A stretch of 64,000 nucleotides of DNA from an uncultured Rhodobacter sp. (GTDB lineage Bacteria; Pseudomonadota; Alphaproteobacteria; Rhodobacterales; Rhodobacteraceae). Below are positions 24,356 through 31,347 of the stretch, in pieces (positions within the stretch are counted from its first letter, which is position 1; every line of letters begins with the position of its first letter). A program made the translations under genes and the position numbers. Location of the stretch: NCBI GenBank assembly GCA_945952585.1, contig CAMFII010000005.1, forward strand, positions 62,001 to 126,000, in the 5' to 3' direction. The notes beneath the pieces were generated by a model. It saw only the letters and a list, made by a program, of their open reading frames with translations, was not told the DNA's origin and searched no databases.

Positions 24356-25111
24356 CTAAGGACCGGTCCTCGCCTTCCCTGCCTGCAGCTTCGCGGACCC
24401 GGACGCGCCTCTCCTGGGGTTGCCCACGACCGGGTAGAAGGGGCGACCCCAATCCTCGTCTGGGTTGTCCAGCATCAGGTCGATCATGGCTGGAAGGAAC
24501 GTGCCGAGAATGGCCGCGCCGTCGCGCACCTGGTCGCGATTGACGTAGGAGCCCCAGGTGGTGCCGCCATGCACCATCTGACAGCGCAGCACGTAAAGCC
24601 GATCGAAGACGATCAGCAGGATCCGCGCGACGTCATTGTCGATCATGGATTGTCGCGCTTCCAGCGCGGAAGAGCGGAAGGCCCGCTGCCAGTCGGCATC
24701 GCTGCCCCGGTTCACGTTCAGCCAGAACGGGCGGAAGACGTAGCGGTTCTCGAGCAGTTTCCGGATGGGCCCCTGAAACCGTTGGGCAACGGCGCCTTGC
24801 AGGGTGCCGAAACTGTCCAACCGAACGATCTGTCGCAGGACGGCGGCAAAGCGCGTCCTTTCGGAAATCGGGGTATCCGCATCCTGATCATCGGCATAGG
24901 CCGCGTTGAAGGCGATCCAGTAGAACAGGAAGGCCGCATCGGGGTCGTCCGGTTCCGCCTGCGCACGGCCGATCCAGGAGATCGCCCGGTGCACCTTAAC
25001 TGCCATCGTCTCCGGGAACCCATCCCGCAGCAGACGCTCCTTGGCCTTCAACTCTTCAAATGACAGGGCACGCTCGGCCAATGGGATCACCTTCCGGTTG
25101 TCTTTCGTCAA
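24356..25111 (-). CDS. HEPN-domain protein, likely RNase-like, first gene of the operon
   Basis: About 251 residues; no ATG is near, so the start is probably TTG 25111 (or a GTG a few codons in). The body is helical with FYWIAFNAAYADDQ and, near residue 180, LYVLRCQMVHGGTTWG, which contains R-x4-H, the HEPN active-site motif, in the characteristic R…(V/F)HGG setting of Apea-like HEPN proteins. HEPN domains commonly act as metal-independent RNases in abortive infection and toxin systems. The stop lies 61 bp before the AddB-like ATG, so it probably leads the six-gene operon. A HEPN protein next to an AddAB-like pair suggests DNA sensing combined with RNA cleavage (inference). Confidence 0.75.
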   Translation of the reverse strand: MTKDNRKVIPLAERALSFEELKAKERLLRDGFPETMAVKVHRAISWIGRAQAEPDDPDAAFLFYWIAFNAAYADDQDADTPISERTRFAAVLRQIVRLDSFGTLQGAVAQRFQGPIRKLLENRYVFRPFWLNVNRGSDADWQRAFRSSALEARQSMIDNDVARILLIVFDRLYVLRCQMVHGGTTWGSYVNRDQVRDGAAILGTFLPAMIDLMLDNPDEDWGRPFYPVVGNPRRGASGSAKLQAGKARTGP

Positions 25112-25219
25112 GCAGCCACTCGATTCCGGCGAAGATAGGGCAGGTTCAGGAACATTGTTTGACCCAAGGAAACATTCCTGCCACCTGCGGGCAATTCTCC
25201 CATAGGCTCTGGTCTGGAC

Positions 25220-25894
25220 CTACCCCTCTCTGTCGTCAGTCGAACCGTCTTCCTTTGGCCAAGGATAGAGGCTGTCCAAGGCCTCGTCAGACAATCCCAA
25301 CTTTGCCGCTCTCCGTCTTGCTGTCGCGATTTCGTCGCGGGTCAAGGGCAGGTCGATGTCGGGATAGAGGCCATCATCCTCCTTCTGGCCGTCTCTCATG
25401 TAGAACATTTCGTTGCCCTCTCGGAGTCTGATCTCAGGCCCGAGGGATGTCGTGATGTCTGAAGCAGGCTGCTTCTCCAACTCCTCCAGGAGGGCCCGCA
25501 TTCTGCGAAGTATGTTCAGCATGCCTCCGCTTTCCGTCATGTCGAGAAGCAGTCCCTCGCGGAATTTCTCGGCATAACTTGCCGCCGTCAGAAGTCGGGT
25601 GAGCTGCTCGGCAGTGGCTCGACCGATCAGATCCGGTTCATTCAGGAACCGCCTTATGTCCGCCGATCTGAACCACTCTCCAGCTGCAGGGGTTTGCATG
25701 ATCCAGCCAAGTTCGCGGCTCATGCTGAGCAACTCGAGAAAGACAGGATCATAGCGGACATGGGGCAAATGGCGCTCGTCGATCGATGGTTTGGAGACAA
25801 CCCATTGCCCTGCTTGGAATGCAGGCTCTTCCAGTTGCGCAAGGAACACCATCATTGCTTCCAGTGCCGCGCGAATGTTCGGAGGTTGGTCCAT
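25220..25894 (-). CDS. DUF6508-like protein with extra C-terminal part
   Basis: 224 residues, ATG 25894 with AGGAG 8 bp upstream. The segment LIGRATAEQLTRLLTAASYA followed by EKFREGLLLDMTESG and MLNILRRMRALL matches the typical end of DUF6508 proteins (…RLLTA… RFxEG… ILRRL). A polar C-terminal extension (YPDIDLPLTRDEIATARRRA) is not part of that pattern and resembles a short helical tail. Function unknown. It is 108 bp upstream of the HEPN gene in the same direction, so it may be the true first gene of the defence operon or an independent neighbour. Confidence 0.65.
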   Translation of the reverse strand: MDQPPNIRAALEAMMVFLAQLEEPAFQAGQWVVSKPSIDERHLPHVRYDPVFLELLSMSRELGWIMQTPAAGEWFRSADIRRFLNEPDLIGRATAEQLTRLLTAASYAEKFREGLLLDMTESGGMLNILRRMRALLEELEKQPASDITTSLGPEIRLREGNEMFYMRDGQKEDDGLYPDIDLPLTRDEIATARRRAAKLGLSDEALDSLYPWPKEDGSTDDREG

Positions 25895-25938
25895 TCCAGA
25901 CGCTCCTGAGGGTCAAGATTTCTGCGAGGCTCGTGTCG

Positions 25939-25962
25939 ACCGGCGCCTCGCGAGGCGCCGGT
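25939..25962. terminator. Perfect 24-bp palindrome between convergent-spaced genes
   Basis: ACCGGCGCCTCG at 25939-25950 is followed immediately by its exact reverse complement. It lies between the stop of the membrane-protein gene (25994) and the start of the DUF6508 gene (25894). Neither side has a T-run, so termination would need a factor; an operator for the DUF6508/HEPN transcript is the alternative. Confidence 0.45.
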
Positions 25963-25993
25963 CCGGAGATCAAAGGCGAGACACGCGGATCGT

Positions 25994-27103
25994 TCACTCC
26001 GCCGCATGGAGCCGGGTGACGCCCGATCCCGCCGCCACGGCAGATTCCCGATTCCGCAGCGCCTCTTCGCGTGCACCGATCTCGGGCACTTCGGGGCGCT
26101 GGATGCGGTCGCGCATCAGGGGCTCGGCGCGGAGGCTCACGATCAGCAGGAGCGCGATCAGTGGCAGGATGTCGATCGCGGCGGCGGCGATCCAGGCATG
26201 CAGGGCGGCACCGAGGGCCTGGGCGCGGACGGCTTCGCCAAGGCTCATCGGGGCAGGGATCGGGACGGCGACCGGGGCGTGGTTGTCCGACCAGGCCTGC
26301 GCCTGAGAGACCCAGCCCTGGGTCGGGGCGTCGAGACCGGCGATGTTGTCGCCCTCGACCCGGACGATGCCGGTCGTCTGCACCACCACGCTCGGATCGA
26401 GCGACTGCAGGTCGGTCACGGCGGCAGCGACATCCTGCGCGGCGCTCAGGAAGGCCGTCTGGTCCCCCAGGGCAGCGGCGCTGCGCAGCCCGGCGACCGC
26501 CTTGAGGCCCTGGGCATGGATCTCCCTCGCCTTGGCGTCGAGTGCTGTCAGGGTCTGTTGCGCCGTGTCAAAGCCCTGCGCGGCCATGGTCAGCGTGGCA
26601 AAGCGCGGCCCCTCGCCGGCCTTGCCGAAGGCGCCCTTGGCTTCCTGTCCGGCCATGGCGCGATAGCCTGCGGCGATGGAGGCGGCCGAGCCGATAAGCG
26701 GGCTCAGGTCAGATTGCGCCGCTGCCGTGGCCAGCGCATCGCTGATCGGCTCAACTCGCTCGATCAGCTCGGCCGAAAGCGCGCTCTTGCCGGCCATCGT
26801 CACGACGACGGCCTGGGCGCTGGCGCCTATGGCGACGGCGGTCAGGGCGAAGCCCGCGAGCACGAGGGCGGTGGTCCCGAGAGCCGTTCGCGCCCGGCTC
26901 GCCGCGCCGATCGCGATGTGCCAGCTCACGCCGAGGGCGCCGGCCAGCACCAGCCCCCCGGCGGCCGCCACGACCGGATGGCCGCCGGCGGCATAGTAGC
27001 CGAGCGCGGTGCCGAGGGCAGCGAAGGCCGAGCAGCCGATGGCCGCGGATTGCGCAAGGCGCGTGCCGCGCTCGTAATGGGTGGGAAGGTCTTTTGTCGT
27101 CAT
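25994..27103 (-). CDS. Predicted membrane protein of unknown function
   Basis: 369 residues with three hydrophobic segments near the N-terminus (about residues 20-40, 45-68 and 75-105), a large Ala-rich helical soluble region (about 110-285), and a fourth hydrophobic segment near 300-328 (IAAAAIDILPLIALLLIVSL), followed by a charged tail. The soluble part, bounded by membrane helices, would face one side of the inner membrane. No family recognised. It is 42 bp downstream of the SNase-like gene in the same direction, so both are likely one transcription unit. Confidence 0.75.
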   Translation of the reverse strand: MTTKDLPTHYERGTRLAQSAAIGCSAFAALGTALGYYAAGGHPVVAAAGGLVLAGALGVSWHIAIGAASRARTALGTTALVLAGFALTAVAIGASAQAVVVTMAGKSALSAELIERVEPISDALATAAAQSDLSPLIGSAASIAAGYRAMAGQEAKGAFGKAGEGPRFATLTMAAQGFDTAQQTLTALDAKAREIHAQGLKAVAGLRSAAALGDQTAFLSAAQDVAAAVTDLQSLDPSVVVQTTGIVRVEGDNIAGLDAPTQGWVSQAQAWSDNHAPVAVPIPAPMSLGEAVRAQALGAALHAWIAAAAIDILPLIALLLIVSLRAEPLMRDRIQRPEVPEIGAREEALRNRESAVAAGSGVTRLHAAE

Positions 27104-27145
27104 CTCAGGGTCCTTTCTGGCAAGCAGTCTCGGGGTCGCCGAGCG

Positions 27146-27628
27146 TCATCGGGGAATGCAGTAGGCCGGCATCAGGCCGGTGTAGGGGCCCGCATCCTGT
27201 TGCGGGATGCGGTAGAAGCCGTCCGGGTCGTAGCGGGCGCAGCGCCCGGCAAGGCGTGCGGCGATCAGCTTGATGCCGAAATCCTCGCCATCGATCGAGC
27301 AGCGTCCGACCTGGCGGTCATGCGTCGTCTCTCCAGTCAGGGCGCAGGTCACGACCTCGCCCCGCACCATGTCGCGCATGAACGCCGCGGCTGCCTCGCC
27401 CCGGGCGGTTCCCAGCTCGTCGGCGGTGACGCCGGACAGGCGCACGGGAATGCCCGCGACCTCGATCGTGTCCCCGTCCCGCACATGGGTGACCGGGCCC
27501 TGGAGGCCCAGACCGGAGGCCGGGGCGGGAGCGGAGGCGAGGAGGACGAGTGCAGCGGCAAGCAGGACTGTGCGCACTGGGATCCGGTCCGGGTGCTGGT
27601 TGGTCGCGGGGGCAGGGGGTGTGACCAT
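27146..27628 (-). CDS. Secreted thermonuclease (SNase)-family protein
   Basis: About 160 residues; ATG 27628 chosen, with a GTG 15 bp upstream possible. A hydrophobic signal segment (TVLLAAALVLLASAPAPASG) is followed by the SNase fold pattern: VRDGDTIEVAGIPVRLSGV, DELGT, and RQVGRCSIDGEDFG. The Arg, Glu and Arg that make up the SNase active site can be placed at VRL, DEL and VGR. The C-terminus has two Cys (GRCARYDP; AYCIPR) and may form a disulphide. An exported nuclease would act in the periplasm or outside. Such genes are common on plasmids and islands of Rhodobacteraceae. Confidence 0.82.
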   Translation of the reverse strand: MVTPPAPATNQHPDRIPVRTVLLAAALVLLASAPAPASGLGLQGPVTHVRDGDTIEVAGIPVRLSGVTADELGTARGEAAAAFMRDMVRGEVVTCALTGETTHDRQVGRCSIDGEDFGIKLIAARLAGRCARYDPDGFYRIPQQDAGPYTGLMPAYCIPR

Positions 27629-27967
27629 CGGGATACTCTTCACCTTGAGTTACTCGTGAACCGAAGGAATCGCCCCGACGGCCACGAAAAACTTAATAAG
27701 TGGTGAAGGTGTCAGATCCTGTCAGGGATACCATGCGACCCTGTTCTCGCCCGCCTGGAGGATGCCGTATGGAAGGTGAGGCCACCGGGCCGCCCAAGTG
27801 ATGACATGTTCGGAACCGACGATCGCGGCAAGGGCTGGCGGAGAAGGCGGACAGGGTGGCCGGATGGTGCAGTGCCGGAGCCGTCGGCTGGTTGTGTTGG
27901 GTATCTTTGCCGCGGGTGAGGTCCTTGTGGGCCGTCCTGATGCGGAAGGGTGGAGTGGGGAGGACGC
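27629..27967. other. Intergenic region between divergent SNase and WYL genes
   Basis: There is no gene of any size that I can support in these roughly 340 bp. It must contain the leftward promoter of the SNase/membrane-protein pair and the rightward promoter of the WYL regulator. The ribosome binding site of the WYL gene (GGGGAGGAC) ends at about 27965. I see no strong palindrome. Confidence 0.5.
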
Positions 27968-28960
27968 ATGTCCCTGAGCAAGGCGAAAGATCTTCTGCGG
28001 CTCGCGGAAATGGCCGCGGCACGTCATTGCGGTGTGTCGCTCGTCGAGATCGTCGAGGAATTCGAGGCCGATCACCGGACGGCACAGCGCATGACCAAGG
28101 CGCTGGAGGACGCCTTTCCGGGGGTGGAGGTCCACACCGACGTGGACCGCCGGCGGCGCTGGAAGCTGCGCGACACGAGCCTGCTACGGCTGCAGGGGAT
28201 CCGCGACAGCGAGCTTGCCGCCCTGGAGATGAGCATCCGCCGCGCCGAACGTGAGGGAGCAACCCACGAGGTCCGGACGCTCACCTCGCTTCGGGATCGG
28301 CTGCTTGCCACGATGCCCAGCTCTCATGCCCGGCGGGCTGAAGCCGATGCCGAAGCCGTGCTGGAAGCCTATGGCTACGCCTCGCGCCCCGGGCCCCGGG
28401 TGAAAAGCGAGCCCCTGGTTCTCGAAACGATTGCCCAGGCGCTGAAAGGGCCGTTCCGCCTCGTCGTGAGCTACGCAGGGCCCAGAGAGAAGCATCCCCG
28501 CGAGCGGATCCTCGAGCCATACGGCCTGCTGATCGGCATCCGCCGCTACCTCGTCGCCCGAGAGGTCGGCAAGTCGGGCGGGTTCCAGCATTACCGGCTC
28601 GACCGGATGCGCGCCGCCCGCCTCGACATCCAGACCTTCGCCCGCGATGCCGATTTCGACCTGTCGGCGCACGCCGCCCGGGCCTTCGGGTCCTTCCACG
28701 CCGACAAGGAATATGGCGAAGTCGTCTGGAGGTTCCGGCCCGACGCCGCGGCGATCGCGAAGGAGTTCGAGTTCCATCCGGGCCAAGAGGTTGCGGAGGA
28801 AGAGGACGGGTCGCTGGTTGTCCGCTTCCAGGCCAGCGGCTGGCTCGAGATGGCCTGGCACCTTTACCAATGGGGCGACAAGGTCGAGGTCGTTCAGCCC
28901 CCAGAGCTTGCGGACCTCGTCGTGGCATACCGCCGTGCAGACTTCCCCGCGCTTCCCTGA
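27968..28960 (+). CDS. WYL-domain transcriptional regulator
   Basis: 330 residues from ATG 27968, with GGGGAGGAC directly upstream. The N-terminus (LSKAKDLLRLAEMAAARHCG … DHRTAQRMTKALEDAFPG) is a winged HTH. The central WYL-like domain includes VVSYAGPREKHPRERILEPY, then LIGIRRYLVARE, where the eponymous WYL is RYL, and YRLDRMRAARL. A WCX-type C-terminal part follows (WRFRPDAAAIAKEF … GDKVEVVQPP). WYL regulators (for example BrxR and CapW) often repress defence operons and respond to infection signals; here the neighbours fit that role, but its target is unknown. It converges on the DUF3987-like gene and overlaps its end by 67 bp. Confidence 0.88.
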   Translation: MSLSKAKDLLRLAEMAAARHCGVSLVEIVEEFEADHRTAQRMTKALEDAFPGVEVHTDVDRRRRWKLRDTSLLRLQGIRDSELAALEMSIRRAEREGATHEVRTLTSLRDRLLATMPSSHARRAEADAEAVLEAYGYASRPGPRVKSEPLVLETIAQALKGPFRLVVSYAGPREKHPRERILEPYGLLIGIRRYLVAREVGKSGGFQHYRLDRMRAARLDIQTFARDADFDLSAHAARAFGSFHADKEYGEVVWRFRPDAAAIAKEFEFHPGQEVAEEEDGSLVVRFQASGWLEMAWHLYQWGDKVEVVQPPELADLVVAYRRADFPALP

Positions 28961-30642
28961 CGGGCTTGGTCAATCCCCACGGCGGCAATGCCAAAATCTC
29001 GTGGCTGCGGGAAATCGATCACCCGGATGCCGGAAACCCCCGAACTCGCTTGCTCGCTTTGCGCCGTTGGCCGTGCGACGCTGGAGCTGAGGGGAGCCGT
29101 CCGGGCGTCAAACGGGCCGGAAAGATCGGAACCCACGGCAGGAGTGGAATCGCTCTCGATCGACGCAAGATACGAGCGGCGCAGTTCAAGAAGGCGGCGT
29201 TTGTTGCGCTTCTGTTCGGAAGCCTTCAGGCGGACAAACAGGTCATTCATTTTGGCGCCGGTCGCGGCAATCTTTTCGCTGGTCAGCGGGAACTCTCCCC
29301 CGGACCACAAGTCAAAATGTTCGGCTTTCTTGCCGGCGGGCTGAGAAACAAGTGCTTCGAAGGCGTGGAGCATCTCCATCGTCACCCCGTCCCGAGCGCT
29401 TTTTGTCAGCCGCCGGTAGATGTCCCTCGGCTTTGGGTCGCGGCCCTCTGCCATCAGCGACGTGCGTGCGTCAACGATCTTGCGGAAGCGGTTTACTCCC
29501 GTAGCATCATAGGATTGCACGAGAAAAAGGGCGCATTCCAGGTGGAATTCCGCGTAGGTCGTCGCCAGTTTCGCCGTCTCGATATCGATCGGCCTGCGCG
29601 ATTTTCCCAAGAGGAATTGCAGGACGATCATGTAGCGATGGACCGAGAAGCCAATGCGCCGAATGAATGATGCCGGCAGAGCGTAGTCGCCCCAGACATG
29701 CTCGAGGCTCTTCCACCAATCCCTGAGGAAGTCCATGGTTTCGGGAGCAAGCGAATAGTCTCCGCTGGCATTCTGCTGCGCGCATAGCGCCGCCCAGGTC
29801 AGCGAAAGCTCAGCCTCATCGCTCTCGACCTGTTCTCCGGCAAAGTAGGTGAAGTGGTCAAACATCGTCGTGTCCGGTCGCGGTCGCGCGATGTAGAAAT
29901 TGATCCTCTGACACCACCCGTCGATCATGTTGTTGATTTCGACATCCCGCGCCCACGTCTGCAACACCGAAAGTCCGTGGAAAGTGAAGTGAGGATCCTC
30001 GACTTCATCCTTGATTTCATCGGACTTGATGCGGTTGGCGATAGCTTCGTGGTCGTAGGACAAGAGCATCCAGTGCTTCAGTTTCGTGAGATGTTTCGAG
30101 CCGGTCATGTTCCGCACGAAACTGCCGACTTCGTCTTGGAACCAATAGCCGCCATTGCAGTCCTTCAAATCCTTGATCCATTGCGCGTCGGTCGCCGGCT
30201 CGGGAATTCGACAGACCGGCGCCTGGGTCGTGGACATCAGGATCGACCAGACCCGCTTTGCCGCGAAGGTCTTCGAACTGCCAGAATCGGCGAGGCCGAT
30301 CATCCACAGCGTGGGACGGATTCTCCCCACACCAAGGATGCTCAGGCTCGCGCCATTCTGGGTCAGCCAGGAGGCGGCGATCGTCATCAGATTGAAGAGC
30401 GGGATGGCATAGCTGATATCCGTCTGGTCGAAATGCCGGATAATCTGTTGCATGAACGATCCCGCCGGCACCAAGCGCTGGATGTCGAACGCTTCCTTGT
30501 TTAGTTCGCGTGCAAGCATCGCAATCAGCGCCTTGCGTCCGTCATCGGTCAGGGCCCGCTGCCGTCTGTCTTCCGAGCCGAACAGAATTTCGAGCAGAGG
30601 CGAGTGGTTCGGGGCAGATTTCTTGCCTGTCTTGTGTTTCAT
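28894..30642 (-). CDS. DUF3987-like ATPase/primase-helicase of mobile element
   Basis: 582 residues from ATG 30642; a TTG start 54 bp upstream is possible. Near residue 125 the segment WMIGLADSGSSKTFAAKRVW looks like a Walker A, followed by GGYWFQDEVGSFVRN (Walker B-like). The middle part (KLKHWMLLSYDHEAIANRI… INFYIARPRP) and overall shape resemble DUF3987/YfjI-type proteins found in mobile elements, which are thought to act in replication. The last roughly 20 residues are encoded opposite the WYL gene and look unnatural (SARRYATTRSASSGG), so the original stop may have been lost. It is a replication or mobilisation function by inference. Confidence 0.65.
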   Translation of the reverse strand: MKHKTGKKSAPNHSPLLEILFGSEDRRQRALTDDGRKALIAMLARELNKEAFDIQRLVPAGSFMQQIIRHFDQTDISYAIPLFNLMTIAASWLTQNGASLSILGVGRIRPTLWMIGLADSGSSKTFAAKRVWSILMSTTQAPVCRIPEPATDAQWIKDLKDCNGGYWFQDEVGSFVRNMTGSKHLTKLKHWMLLSYDHEAIANRIKSDEIKDEVEDPHFTFHGLSVLQTWARDVEINNMIDGWCQRINFYIARPRPDTTMFDHFTYFAGEQVESDEAELSLTWAALCAQQNASGDYSLAPETMDFLRDWWKSLEHVWGDYALPASFIRRIGFSVHRYMIVLQFLLGKSRRPIDIETAKLATTYAEFHLECALFLVQSYDATGVNRFRKIVDARTSLMAEGRDPKPRDIYRRLTKSARDGVTMEMLHAFEALVSQPAGKKAEHFDLWSGGEFPLTSEKIAATGAKMNDLFVRLKASEQKRNKRRLLELRRSYLASIESDSTPAVGSDLSGPFDARTAPLSSSVARPTAQSEQASSGVSGIRVIDFPQPRDFGIAAVGIDQARQGSAGKSARRYATTRSASSGG

Positions 30643-30749
30643 TTCCGTCTCGTTTCTTGGTCCTGCCCGGGAAATGGTTCGCGGTCTCTCAATCAAAAAG
30701 AAATCTGCCGCCTCTGCCGCCTCTACCGATTTCTCCGCTTCTGCCGGCC

Positions 30750-30824
30750 GCCGACAATTGTCGGCAAGCTGTTGAAAAAAAGCGAAAAAGGATCAGCTTT
30801 CTTCGCCGACATCGCGCCGACAAT
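30750..30824. promoter_or_regulatory. Candidate operator with GCCGACA sites
   Basis: A perfect 16-bp palindrome GCCGACAATTGTCGGC spans 30750-30765, and two further half-sites, GCCGACA at 30805-30811 and GCCGACAAT at 30816-30824, follow. All lie in the 311-bp divergent region between the DUF3987-like gene (start 30642) and the HTH gene (start 30954). Three GCSGCAG-like short repeats (CTGCCGCCT twice, then CTACCG) sit near 30705-30730. The arrangement suggests an autoregulatory operator or a small iteron-like cluster; the rest of the region holds nothing I can name. Confidence 0.55.
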
Positions 30825-30953
30825 CGCACGTTGCAGGTTTGGTCTTGCCTGCGCCGATCGGCCGTCCCGGGCCATTGCGCGAGAAAGATTTTGTTCGGCG
30901 GCGTGCCGGAGCCATCTCCCTCCTGTCTTCATGCCGAAGGAGGGAACACCAAG

Positions 30954-31223
30954 ATGACTCAGGTGCGGTCCGGAGCCGGACAGACGTATGACCGGGCACT
31001 GCACAGGCCCTATCTGACTCTTGCTGAAGTGGCGGCCCGGCTTGGCAGGAGTCCCAGGACCCTGCGGGAATGGATCGTTCACGGATGCCCGGGCAACGAC
31101 GGGCCCATTCGGCTGGATGCCATTCGCCTGGGACGCTGCTGGATGGTCCGCGTGGAGTGGCTTGACGCCTTCGAGGAACGGCTGGGTGTCCGAAAGGAGG
31201 GTCAGAGCAAGGGCGCTGCTTGA
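30954..31223 (+). CDS. Excisionase/AlpA-like HTH_17 protein
   Basis: 89 residues from ATG 30954, with AAGGAGGGA well placed upstream. It has the compact excisionase pattern: YLTLAEVAARLGRSPRTLRE as the helix-turn-helix, then a wing (IRLDAIRLGRCWMVRVEWLD) and a C-terminal helix. Proteins like this regulate or steer excision of integrative elements; it is a natural partner for the integrase at 32869-35193. It is divergent from the DUF3987-like gene across a region with operator-like palindromes. The distance of 124 bp to the next gene suggests it is not coupled to it. Confidence 0.82.
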   Translation: MTQVRSGAGQTYDRALHRPYLTLAEVAARLGRSPRTLREWIVHGCPGNDGPIRLDAIRLGRCWMVRVEWLDAFEERLGVRKEGQSKGAA

Positions 31224-31347
31224 CCGCGAGCATTCGGATGGTGGGCCGAGGAGATCAATAGCGACCACGAAGCAATCAGGACCCCTGCCGTCGGCTTGCA
31301 ACCCCTCGTGTTTGACAACAAGGTGGCCCTGCAAGCCGGGAGCCCCC

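Noticed and set aside
30697-30953. N-terminal extension of the 30954 HTH protein
   Set aside because: The frame is open upstream, but the palindrome and half-sites lie there and ATG 30954 has a strong AAGGAGGGA site.
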